From assembly GCF_001908185.1 (NCBI RefSeq), contig NZ_LGHM01000035.1, positions 43,967 to 107,966 on the forward strand: a stretch of DNA of 64,000 nucleotides. Direction: 5' to 3'. The position numbers and the translations under genes were made by a program. Each line of letters opens with the position of its first letter. The stretch's first letter is position 1. The DNA is from Bradyrhizobium sp. AS23.2. GTDB lineage: Bacteria; Pseudomonadota; Alphaproteobacteria; Rhizobiales; Xanthobacteraceae. Under the pieces are notes generated by a model that had not been told where the DNA came from, ran no database searches, and was given only the letters and a program-made list of their open reading frames with translations. Positions 9,700 through 18,072 of this stretch are shown here, piece by piece.

Positions 9700-12184
9700 A
9701 TGAGCATGTCGGCAATCGAACGTGTCATTCCCCTGGTCGGCCATCTGCCGCCCTCGATCCGCGAGGGGCTGGCGCGGCGTATGCGCGAGCTCACCGGTCT
9801 CGGCCTGATCACGCTGTCGGGCGTCGCCTCGGCGGCGCTGATGACCTGGTCGGTGCAGGATCCCAGCCTCAGCCACGCGACCTCGCGGCCGATCCGCAAC
9901 ATTCTCGGTTATGCCGGCGCAATCGGCGCCGACCTCGCGATGCAGATCCTCGGGCTCGGCGCGATCATGCTGATCCTGACGGTCGCGGTCTGGGGCTGGC
10001 GCATGATGACCCACCGCCCGTTCGACCGCGAGGCGCTGCGGCTCGGCGCCTGGATTCTCTGCACCGTGATCGCGGCAGGCTTCGTGAGCTGCTGGCCGCA
10101 CGGCGGCGCCTGGCCGCTGCCAACCGGCCTCGGCGGCGTGGTCGGCGATGCCCTCGTGCGGGCCCCCGCGGTGATCTTCGGACCGCCCGGCATGATCTAT
10201 CGCATGGTGCTCGGCGTCATCCTGTTTGTCGCGATGGCCGCGACCTTCCTGATCGCCTGCGGCCTCGGCGCACGCGAGCACGACGAAGAGCTCGCCGAGA
10301 TCGAGGATGACGACAAGCCGCTCGACGAAGACGAGGAGAGCGATCGCGGCTCGGTGTCGCTGGGCTGGCTGTTCCACGCATTGATGAGCACCAAGGCGCG
10401 GCTGATCTGGCTGCTCGGCGCCGCTTACCGCGCGCTGGTCTCGAGCGGACCGAAGACCAAGGCCGCTGCGTTCAGCCGCCAGGAGCCGAACCTCGGCGGC
10501 GGCCGCACCGCCCCCCTCGATCTCGCCGCAGTCGGAAGACGAAGACTACGAGGACGAGCACGAAGAAGAAGTGGAAGACGAGGAAGACGAGGAAGAGGAG
10601 GAGCCGGCCGCGCGCACCCCGCGCAAGAAGGCCGCGCCGAAAGCCGCTTCCAAGAAATCCTCCAACAAGTTCGATCTTCCCTCCGTCTCAATGCTGGCCG
10701 CACCGAAGGCCGGCGATCGCCAGCCGCTCAGCAAGGCCGAGCTGGAAACCAATTCGCGTTCGCTCGAAGGCGTGCTGCAGGACTTCGGTGTGCGCGGCGA
10801 GATCGTGAAGGCCAATCCGGGCCCCGTGGTCACGCTGTATGAGCTGGAGCCGGCGCCCGGCATCAAGTCCTCGCGCGTGATTGGCCTCGCCGACGACATC
10901 GCCCGCTCGATGAGCGCGCTATCGGCGCGCGTCGCGGTCGTGCCCGGACGCAACGCGATCGGCATCGAGCTGCCGAACGCCCATCGCGAGAAGGTTTACC
11001 TGCGCGAATTGCTGGTGGCGAAGGAGGCCACCGAGTCGGTTGCCAAGCTACCGCTCTGCCTCGGCAAGACCATCGGCGGCGATCCCGTCATCATCGACCT
11101 CGCGCGCACGCCGCACATGCTGATCGCCGGCACCACCGGCTCCGGCAAATCGGTCGCCATCAACACCATGATCCTCAGCCTGGTCTACAGGCTGCGCCCG
11201 GACCAGTGCCGGCTCATCATGGTCGATCCGAAGATGCTCGAACTCTCCGTCTATGACGGCATTCCCCATCTGCTCACGCCCGTCGTGACCGACCCGAAGA
11301 AGGCGGTGGTTGCGCTGAAATGGGCCGTGCGCGAGATGGAAGAGCGCTACAAGAACATGGCCAAGCTCGGTGTGCGCAACATCGACGGCTACAACGCGCG
11401 CCTGCTCGAAGTGAAAGCCAAGGGCGAAGAGCCGACGCGCACGGTGCATACCGGCTTCGACAAGGAGACCGGCAAGGCGATCTACGAGGAAGAGAAGCTC
11501 TCGCTGGAGCCGCTGCCCTTCATCGTCATCATCGTCGACGAAATGGCCGACCTGATGATGGTCGCCGGCAAGGACATCGAAGGCGCGGTGCAGCGCCTCG
11601 CACAGATGGCGCGCGCCGCGGGCCTGCATGTGATCCTCGCGACGCAGCGTCCGTCGGTCGACGTCATCACCGGCACCATCAAGGCCAACTTCCCGACCCG
11701 CATCGCCTTCCAGGTCACCTCGAAGATCGACAGCCGCACGATCCTCGGCGAGATGGGCGCCGAGCAGCTGCTCGGCCAGGGCGACATGCTCTACATGGCC
11801 GGTGGCGGCCGCATCAGCCGCGTGCACGGACCTTTCGCGTCGGACGAGGAAGTCGAGAAGGTGGTGCGCCACCTCAAGACGCAGGGACAGCCGGAATATC
11901 TCGAAGCCGTCACGGCCGAAGAGCCCACCGAGGACGAGGACGGCGCGGTGTTCGACGCCACCGGCATGGGTGCGGATGGCGGCGGCGACCTGTTCTCGCA
12001 GGCGGTCGCCATCGTCAAACGCGACCGCAAGGCCTCGACCAGCTACATCCAGCGCCGCCTGCAAATCGGCTACAACCGCGCCGCATCGCTGATGGAACGC
12101 ATGGAACTGGAAGGCATCGTCGGACCCGCCAACCACGCCGGCAAGCGCGAGATTCTGGTCGAGGAAGAAGACAGCCATATGTGA
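9700..12184 (+). CDS. ftsK: DNA translocase FtsK, with apparent frameshift
   Basis: FtsK anchors at the division septum and pumps chromosomal DNA to resolve termini. The first frame (from 9700) encodes four to five membrane helices and an acidic linker start; the second frame (to 12184) encodes the rest of the acidic linker, the motor with Walker A GTTGSGKS and Walker [12 protein letters not shown], and the winged-helix gamma domain ending near [12 protein letters not shown]. The frames meet at a run of six C at 10511-10516. Removing one C joins them into a natural 827-residue protein ([15 protein letters not shown]), the usual FtsK length. A sequencing error is likeliest; if real, a GTG at 10571 could start a soluble motor fragment. 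lolA follows. Confidence 0.88.
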
Positions 12185-12279
12185 GGCGAGGGGCCTCTAA
12201 ACATAATTTCACGCAAAATCGATATCTGCTTTTGCCCGAAATCACGGTAAAAGGGCGCCCAACCACACAGGACGACCCG

Positions 12280-13092
12280 TTGATCAGAGATCCGGACATT
12301 CGATTCGCTGCCACCATCGCTACGCGAAGCGCGCGCATGGCCGTCGTGCTTCTCGTCACCGCCGCGATGGTAACCGCTGCGTCGGTCGCGCAGACCGTGC
12401 CGGTGCCGAAGCCCGCGCCGAAGGGCCGCGACGGTGGGGCGTCCGCCGGCGGGCCCGCTGTCACCGGCGCAACGCAGACACCGCCGAATCCGATCATCCC
12501 GGATCCGCGCCGCAACGTGCCGAGCAGTATCTTCCAGACTTTCGATGCCAACCAGAAGGCGCAGGCGGCCAAGGTCAGCGCCTATCTCTCTTCCCTTCAG
12601 ACGTTGGTCGGGAATTTCGTCCAGGTCGGCCCCGACGGCAGCAAGACGCAAGGCGATTTCTACATCCAGAAGCCAGGCAAGGTGCGCTTCGAATATGACG
12701 CGCCGAGCCCGATCGACATCGTCGCCGACGGATCGTCGCTGGTGGTGCGCGACCGCAAGCTCGCGACGCAGGATGTCTATCCGCTATCGCAGACGCCGCT
12801 GCGCTTCCTGCTGTCCGACCGCATCGACCTGATGAAGGACACCAACGTCGTCAACGTCTCGGCCGACGACCTCTTCGTCAGCGTCACCATCGAGGAGAAG
12901 CAGGCGCTGGTCGGCACCAGCCGGCTCTTGCTGATGTTCGGCGCCAAGGACGGCCAATTGAAACAGTGGACCGTCACCGACCCGCAGGGCTACGACACCA
13001 CGATCGCGGTCTACAATCTGGACTCGAGCAAGAAGCTCGATCCCAGCATGTTCAAGATCGACTTCACCAACTACGGCCCGTCGCCGGGCTAG
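12280..13092 (+). CDS. lolA: Outer-membrane lipoprotein carrier protein
   Basis: LolA is the periplasmic chaperone that carries lipoproteins from the LolCDE exporter to the outer membrane. The 270-residue product has a basic N-region and hydrophobic signal sequence (MAVVLLVTAAMVTAASVAQ), a proline-rich spacer, then the LolA fold, with FVQVGPDGSKTQGDFYIQKP and GKVRFEYDAPSPIDIVADG as the clearest family stretches and a C-terminal DPSMFKIDF strand. I start at a TTG at 12280 because aggacg lies eight bases before it and the added arginines give a proper signal n-region; the ATG at 12337 is an alternative. It follows ftsK directly, a common alphaproteobacterial pairing. Confidence 0.85.
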   Translation: MIRDPDIRFAATIATRSARMAVVLLVTAAMVTAASVAQTVPVPKPAPKGRDGGASAGGPAVTGATQTPPNPIIPDPRRNVPSSIFQTFDANQKAQAAKVSAYLSSLQTLVGNFVQVGPDGSKTQGDFYIQKPGKVRFEYDAPSPIDIVADGSSLVVRDRKLATQDVYPLSQTPLRFLLSDRIDLMKDTNVVNVSADDLFVSVTIEEKQALVGTSRLLLMFGAKDGQLKQWTVTDPQGYDTTIAVYNLDSSKKLDPSMFKIDFTNYGPSPG

Positions 13093-13262
13093 GCGCGATC
13101 TCGCGTCCCGGACGCGGTGCAGCGCCGTAAGCGCGTTCACGCGCGTCTGTGACGCGCTATGGCTGTGCGGCGCAGAGCCGGGACCCAGAATGTCGCACGA
13201 TGGGCCCCGGCTCTGCAGCGCGTCACTTCGTGCAGCGCAGCATCCGGGGCACGAGAGCAAGC

Positions 13263-13353
13263 CGTAGGGTGGGCAAAGCGGAGCTTGCCCACCATTGCTC
13301 CCAAGCATGAAAAGACGGTGGGCACGGCGCTCTGCGCCTTTGCCCACCCTACG
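13263..13353. repeat. Intergenic palindromic repeat, family D
   Basis: The element begins cgtagggtgggcaaag and ends ctttgcccaccctacg, a near-perfect inverted pair, with an internal gcttgcccacc/ggtgggca repetition. A related element lies at 49237-49336. It sits between lolA and xthA and contains no credible gene. Confidence 0.65.
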
Positions 13354-13377
13354 AGAGCTTGCTAAGACGCACCCCTC

Positions 13378-14193
13378 ATGCGTCTTTCCCTGACAACCTG
13401 GAACATCAATTCGGTGCGGCTGCGCATCGACCTTGTCGCGAAATTTCTCAAGAGCACGCGGCCGGACGTGCTGTGCCTGCAGGAGACCAAGTGCATCGAC
13501 GACGCCTTTCCGCTGAAGCGATTCAAGCGGCTCGGCTACGAGCACGTCGCGCTGAACGGGCAGAAGGGCTATCACGGCGTCGCCATCGTCTCGAAGATTC
13601 CGTTCGAGTCAAAGGACATCCGCACCTTCTGCGACAAGATCGATTCGCGCCATATCTCGGTGTCGTTCGGCGAAAAGGCCAACATCGCAAGGCCGCTGGT
13701 GCTGCATAATTTCTACGTTCCCGCCGGTGGCGACATTCCCGACCCGGCGCTGAACGAAAAATTCGATCACAAGCTTCGCTTCCTCGACGAAATGAAAGCC
13801 TGCGAGCCGTTGCATCCGCGCGGTGAGGATCGCCACATCCTGGTCGGCGATCTCAACGTCGCCCCGCACGAGAACGACGTGTGGTCGCACAAGCAGCTTC
13901 TGAAGGTGGTCTCGCACACGCCGATCGAAACCGAGAAGCTCAAGGCGGCGCTCGATGCCGGCGAATGGGTCGACGTTGCACGCGAGCGCATCCCGATGTC
14001 GGAGAAGGTCTACACGTGGTGGAGCTACCGGTCCGCCGACTGGACCGTCGGCGACCGCGGCCGCAGGCTCGATCACATCTGGGTTTCGCGCGCGCTGAAG
14101 GATGCGGTCAGTGATTTCAAGATCCTGCGCGACGCGCGGAGCTGGGAGCGACCGTCGGACCACGTCCCGGTGACGGTGACGCTGGAGGTTTGA
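13378..14193 (+). CDS. xthA: Exodeoxyribonuclease III
   Basis: The 271-residue enzyme is an AP endonuclease/3'-5' exonuclease of the exonuclease III family that repairs abasic sites and 3' blocks. Motifs in order are TTWNINSVR (residues 6-14), CLQETK with the metal-binding glutamate near 38, YHGVAI, GDLNVAP near 158, and the C-terminal SDHVPVTV histidine motif. Length matches the bacterial family. The ATG at 13378 is directly after the repeat element, so its promoter must overlap that repeat or the lolA end. It ends before a family G repeat and the convergent cNMP-binding gene. Confidence 0.94.
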   Translation: MRLSLTTWNINSVRLRIDLVAKFLKSTRPDVLCLQETKCIDDAFPLKRFKRLGYEHVALNGQKGYHGVAIVSKIPFESKDIRTFCDKIDSRHISVSFGEKANIARPLVLHNFYVPAGGDIPDPALNEKFDHKLRFLDEMKACEPLHPRGEDRHILVGDLNVAPHENDVWSHKQLLKVVSHTPIETEKLKAALDAGEWVDVARERIPMSEKVYTWWSYRSADWTVGDRGRRLDHIWVSRALKDAVSDFKILRDARSWERPSDHVPVTVTLEV

Positions 14194-14216
14194 TCGTCGT
14201 CAGCCATGATTGAGGA

Positions 14217-14322
14217 CCTCATCCTGAGGAGCGCGCCTGCGCGCGTCCCGGAGGATGGCCGCGGGCGAAAGCCGGGCCTTCATGGTTCGAGACGGCACTG
14301 ACGCGCCTCCTCACCATGAGGA
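14217..14322. repeat. Intergenic palindromic repeat, family G
   Basis: Starts cctcatcctgaggagcgcg and ends cctcctcaccatgagg; a related element is at 25513-25607. It lies between the convergent xthA and cNMP-binding genes, where it may act as a bidirectional transcript end. That role is inference. Confidence 0.55.
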
Positions 14323-14326
14323 TCGT

Positions 14327-14770
14327 TCACGACGTCAGCTTCGTCCCCGCCATCAGGATATCGCTGGCGATCTGGCTGGAGCGAACCGCGAATTCGTCGC
14401 GGAGGCGAAGCGCGGCGGCGGGGTCGCTTTCGAGCACGCGCTGAAACAGGCTGCGCGCGACGCGGATGACGGTGGAGGGCTCCAGCGCGATCGCGCTCGA
14501 CGGCCGCTTCATCGGCACGACCAGCGCGAGCTCGCCGATCAGTGCGCCGGGACCTGCGATCATTTCGGCGCCGGCGCCGTCTTCGACCCGGAAGGCGCCG
14601 CGCTGGACGACGAAGCCGGCATCGGCGTTATCGCCGAGATTGAACAGCACGTCGCCGCGGACGAAGTCACGCTGCTCGGAACCGATCGCCAGCATGCGCA
14701 ACGAGGCGTCTCCCAACAGGCGCAGTGTCGGGACACGCTCGAGAATCGCTACGTCGTCGTCGATTGACAT
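14327..14770 (-). CDS. Cyclic nucleotide-binding domain protein
   Basis: The 147-residue protein consists of little more than one cNMP-binding (CAP_ED) jelly roll: GDVLFNLGDNADAGFVVQRG is the classical opening and GPGALIGELALVVP with GELAL is the phosphate-binding cassette region. There is no C-terminal DNA-binding helix-turn-helix, so it is not a Crp/Fnr regulator; it could be a small sensor module acting on a partner. The phosphate-cassette arginine expected after GELAL is represented by MKRPSSA. It lies 60 bases downstream of the OmpR-type regulator on the same strand and may be cotranscribed with it. Confidence 0.82.
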   Translation of the reverse strand: MSIDDDVAILERVPTLRLLGDASLRMLAIGSEQRDFVRGDVLFNLGDNADAGFVVQRGAFRVEDGAGAEMIAGPGALIGELALVVPMKRPSSAIALEPSTVIRVARSLFQRVLESDPAAALRLRDEFAVRSSQIASDILMAGTKLTS

Positions 14771-14830
14771 TCCGGTCCGAGGCCTAGGGAACGCGCGATT
14801 TTACGACGAATCGCGCGTTTCCGGAACGTA

Positions 14831-15517
14831 TCACGGCACCAGCTTGTAGCCACCGGCTTCCGTCACCAGGATTTCCGGGTTGGCGGCATCCTTCTCGATC
14901 TTCTGGCGAAGGCGGTAGATGTGGGTTTCCAGCGTGTGGGTGGTGACGCCGGAATTGTAGCCCCAGACCTCCTGGAGCAGGGTCTCGCGCGACACCGGCA
15001 TCTGGCCGGCCCGGTAGAGGAAGCGGAGGATGGCGGTTTCCTTCTCCGTCAGCCGTACCTTGCGCGCATTGGCCGCGGTCAGCATCTTCGAGCCCGGACG
15101 GAAGCTATAAGGGCCGACCGAGAACACTGCGTCCTCGCTGGCCTCGTGCTGGCGAAGCTGGGCGCGGATGCGGGCCAGCAACACGGCGAAACGGAAGGGC
15201 TTTGCCACATAGTCGTTGGCGCCGGATTCCAGCCCCAAAATCGTGTCGGAATCGGTGTCATGCCCGGTGAGCATGATGATCGGAGCCTTGAAGCCGCCCT
15301 TGCGCAGGGAGCGGACAACCTCACGGCCGTCGGTGTCGGGCAGCCCTACATCCATCAGGACGAGATCGGGAGAATTGGCCTTTGCAGCGCTTGCGCCCTT
15401 GGCGCCGGTATCGACGGCGGAGGCTTCAAATTCTTCGTGCAGCGATAATTGCTCCACCAACGTATCGCGCAGATCGGTATCGTCATCCACGATCAGGATC
15501 TTGCGGGCATTGGCCAT
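14831..15517 (-). CDS. OmpR-family response regulator
   Basis: The 228-residue two-component regulator has a receiver domain (residues 1-120) with acidic pocket DDD near 11-13, phospho-acceptor in LVLMDVGLPDTDG near Asp56, Thr in MLTGHD and Lys in VAKPF, then a winged-helix DNA-binding domain (about 130-228) with KVRLTEKETAILRFL and VTTHTLETHIYRLRQKI. No histidine kinase is adjacent, so its partner and regulon cannot be named from here. The cNMP-binding gene follows on the same strand. Confidence 0.92.
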   Translation of the reverse strand: MANARKILIVDDDTDLRDTLVEQLSLHEEFEASAVDTGAKGASAAKANSPDLVLMDVGLPDTDGREVVRSLRKGGFKAPIIMLTGHDTDSDTILGLESGANDYVAKPFRFAVLLARIRAQLRQHEASEDAVFSVGPYSFRPGSKMLTAANARKVRLTEKETAILRFLYRAGQMPVSRETLLQEVWGYNSGVTTHTLETHIYRLRQKIEKDAANPEILVTEAGGYKLVP

Positions 15518-15718
15518 AGGGTATCATCCTTTTGGGTCCGGCTCGGCGCGCATGCATGCCGCACCCAGCCGCGAGGGGAAGTTAGGGGTCGCCGTTATTA
15601 TTGTTATTCGTGTTGAAGTAGTGGGCTGTTACCGATTCACAAGCCAGAACCACTCTAACCCAGAATAGCTGGGCGTTTTGATGAATGTCCTGTAATGAAT
15701 TCGACATTGCACGTTCAC

Positions 15719-16288
15719 ATGAAAAACAAAGCTGCTTCAGCTAGTTACACCAGGAATCGAAGCTCCGGACCGCTTTCGGCGATCCGCGTCAGGCCTGCCG
15801 CGGGTAATCCGCGCCGGGGCTGGCTGACGGCCGGACACCTGACGATACCGGTGGCGCTGGGGCGCGGCGGCATCCTGGCGAACAAGCGCGAGGGCGATGG
15901 CGGCACGCCAAGGGGCAGCTACCGGCCGCGGCAACTGTGGTGGAGGGGCGACCGGCACAGCCGCCCGGGGACTTTTCTGCCCGCCCGGGTCATCGGCAAC
16001 GCGGACGCCTGGTGCGAAGACCCCGGAGATCGCCATTACAATCAGCCCATCCGGCTCGGACGGGAGCAGGGCGGCGACCGGCTCAAGCGGGCCGACCATC
16101 TCTATGACTTCATCATCGAAATCGACCACAACACCAGGCCGCGAATCGCCGGCCGCGGCAGCGCGGTGTTTTTGCACCTGGCCCGCGACAATTTCGGGCC
16201 GACCGCGGGCTGCGTCTCCATGACGAAATCTGCGATGCTGCAATTGCTGCGGCGGCTGGGACCACGAACAAAAATCATCATCGGGTGA
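15719..16288 (+). CDS. YkuD-type L,D-transpeptidase
   Basis: The protein of about 189 residues has the L,D-transpeptidase active-site motif, HLARDNFGPTAGCVSM, with the catalytic Cys near the C-terminus, and PLGRGGILANKREGDGGTP-like loop residues upstream that are typical of single-domain YkuD proteins. Such enzymes make 3-3 cross-links in peptidoglycan or attach proteins to it, in the periplasm. No convincing signal peptide is seen at either ATG (15719, or 15695 which adds eight residues). It overlaps nothing and the hydratase gene begins seven bases after its stop, suggesting cotranscription. Confidence 0.8.
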   Translation: MKNKAASASYTRNRSSGPLSAIRVRPAAGNPRRGWLTAGHLTIPVALGRGGILANKREGDGGTPRGSYRPRQLWWRGDRHSRPGTFLPARVIGNADAWCEDPGDRHYNQPIRLGREQGGDRLKRADHLYDFIIEIDHNTRPRIAGRGSAVFLHLARDNFGPTAGCVSMTKSAMLQLLRRLGPRTKIIIG

Positions 16289-16294
16289 GGACAG

Positions 16295-17080
16295 ATGCTG
16301 GACAAGGATCAGATCGCCGCCGCATCGCGCGTTCTCGTTCAACATTGGCACGCCGGCACCAAGCTCGACGCGCTGGCGGCAAATTTGCGCCCACAGAGCC
16401 GCGCCGAGGGCTACGCGGTTCAGGCCGGGCTTGAGGCGCAATCGCTTGGAAGACTGTTCGGCTGGAAGATCGCGGCAACGAGTGAGGCCGGACAGAAGCA
16501 CATCAATGTCGCGGGACCACTGGCCGGACGCATCATGAGCGACACCATGATCGCCGATGGCGGCACCGCGTCGATGAAGGGCAACGAGATGCGCGTCGGC
16601 GAGCCGGAATTCGCCTTCCGCATGGGAGGCGATCTGGGGCCGCGCGCGGCACCGTACAGTGTCGATGAAGTGCTGGCCGCCGTCGAGAGCTTGCATCCGG
16701 CGATCGAGATTCCCGATTCGCGCTTTGCCGATTTCGTCAGCGCGGGCGAGGCGCAGCTCATCGCCGACAATGCCTGTGCGCATCTGTTCGTGCTGGGCGC
16801 AGCGAGTTCCGCGAACTGGCGCGCGATGGATCTCGTCGAGGAGCGCCCGCAGATCACGCTGCGGGGCGAGCGCTATGTCGGCCACGGCAAGAACGTGCTC
16901 GGCGACCCCCGCGTTGCGCTCGCCTGGCTTGCGAACGAGCTGCGCGGGCTCGGCATCACCTTGCGGGCAGGGGAGGTAGTGACCACAGGCACGTGCCATC
17001 CGCCGCTGCCGATCCAGGCCGGTGATCATTTTGCCGCGGATTTCGGCGTGCTCGGGAAAGTGTCGGTGAGGTTCGCGTAA
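16295..17080 (+). CDS. 2-keto-4-pentenoate hydratase-like protein
   Basis: The 261-residue product resembles MhpD/4-oxalocrotonate decarboxylase family enzymes, metal-dependent hydratases or decarboxylases acting on 2-oxo-pentenoates in aromatic degradation. Features are GYAVQAGLEAQSLGRLFGWKI in the N-terminal third, GEPEFAFRMG near 106 with metal-binding glutamates, and the C-terminal GEVVTTGTCHPPLPIQAGD segment. Length fits. There are no aromatic catabolism genes around it, so the substrate is open; it probably shares a transcript with the upstream L,D-transpeptidase. Confidence 0.83.
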   Translation: MLDKDQIAAASRVLVQHWHAGTKLDALAANLRPQSRAEGYAVQAGLEAQSLGRLFGWKIAATSEAGQKHINVAGPLAGRIMSDTMIADGGTASMKGNEMRVGEPEFAFRMGGDLGPRAAPYSVDEVLAAVESLHPAIEIPDSRFADFVSAGEAQLIADNACAHLFVLGAASSANWRAMDLVEERPQITLRGERYVGHGKNVLGDPRVALAWLANELRGLGITLRAGEVVTTGTCHPPLPIQAGDHFAADFGVLGKVSVRFA

Positions 17081-17100
17081 GTAGCCTCACATTCCGCTGT

Positions 17101-17270
17101 CGTCCCGGACAAGCGAAGCGCAGATCCGGGACCCATAATCCCAGGAAGCAGTTTGGCGAAGACCAGGACTCACCTAACTTTCGCCGGTACGAGCACCGCC
17201 TGCCAATCAGAGATCACGCGGTATGGGTCCCGGATCTGCGCTCCGCTTCGCTGCGCTTGTCCGGGACGAC
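17101..17270. repeat. Intergenic inverted repeat, family A
   Basis: The left arm cgcagatccgggacccata (near 17119-17137) is the exact reverse complement of the right arm tatgggtcccggatctgcg (near 17222-17240), and the outer ends cgtcccggacaagcg and cgcttgtccgggacg also pair. An element with related ends is at 48-181. The inner 80 bases are unrelated to either neighbour. It lies between two convergent genes. Confidence 0.7.
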
Positions 17271-17275
17271 AGCAA

Positions 17276-17965
17276 CTACCTATGCCCGAAAATCGCACTA
17301 CCCACGCGCACATGCGTGGCGCCCAGCATGATGGCGGTCGCAAAATCCGCGCTCATGCCCATCGAGAGCTTCTTCAATCCGTTGCGCTCCGCGATCTTGG
17401 CGGTCAACGCGAAATGCGCCGCTGGCGGTTCGTCGACCGGCGGAATGCACATCAACCCGGAGATCGTGAGCCCATAGGTGTCGCGGCAGCTCGCGATGAA
17501 GGCATCGGCCTCGCCGGGGGCGACGCCGGCCTTCTGCGGCTCCTCGCCGATGTTGATCTGGACGAACAGTTCCGGGCGCTTGTTTTGAGATTCGATTTCC
17601 TTGGCTAACGCCTGGCAAATGCTCGGACGGTCAACCGAATGGATGGCATCGAACAGCGCGACCGCCTCTTTCGCCTTGTTGGACTGCAACGGCCCGATCA
17701 GATGCAGTGCAATACCGGAGTAAGCAGACGTTAACGCTGGCCATTTGCCCTTGGCCTCCTGCACCCGATTCTCGCCGAATACGCGCTGGCCGGCGTCGAT
17801 GACAGGCGTAATTGCGTCCGCCGCGAAAGTCTTCGAAACCGCGATCAGCGTCACGGAGGCACGGTCGCGCCGCGCATCCTTGCAGGCACGCGCGATTTCG
17901 GCTTCGACCGCGGCGAGCGCGTTTGGTGAATGGCCGGTTACCGGCGCGGCGTTGGCTTCTGTCAT
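17276..17965 (-). CDS. yggS: YggS-family pyridoxal-phosphate homeostasis protein
   Basis: The 229-residue protein is a single TIM-barrel PLP-binding protein of the YggS/PROSC family, which buffers pyridoxal phosphate and affects amino-acid pools rather than catalysing a known reaction. Signatures are TLIAVSKTF near 39 with the PLP lysine, FGENRVQEAKGKW near 68, HLIGPLQSNKAK near 92 and LSMGMSADFATAI near the C-terminus. I start at the ATG at 17965 (MTEAN); an in-frame ATG 54 bases upstream adds residues without family similarity. It is divergent from the diguanylate cyclase gene. Confidence 0.9.
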   Translation of the reverse strand: MTEANAAPVTGHSPNALAAVEAEIARACKDARRDRASVTLIAVSKTFAADAITPVIDAGQRVFGENRVQEAKGKWPALTSAYSGIALHLIGPLQSNKAKEAVALFDAIHSVDRPSICQALAKEIESQNKRPELFVQINIGEEPQKAGVAPGEADAFIASCRDTYGLTISGLMCIPPVDEPPAAHFALTAKIAERNGLKKLSMGMSADFATAIMLGATHVRVGSAIFGHR

Positions 17966-18072
17966 GACGTCGATTGGCTGTGTTCGTAACCGAGGTAAGT
18001 CCAATTTTACCGAGTTCAAGAAAGAGTTTTTGAACCCTTCGCTTTACCTTGCCCATGGGGTGGGTCGCGAAG

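Noticed and set aside
9031..10377. A 448-codon minus-strand frame over the aminotransferase and ftsK start
   Set aside because: Antisense shadow in GC-rich DNA; the plus-strand genes have full domain signatures.
11048..12178. A 376-codon minus-strand frame over ftsK
   Set aside because: Antisense shadow of the FtsK motor domain; no protein-like composition.
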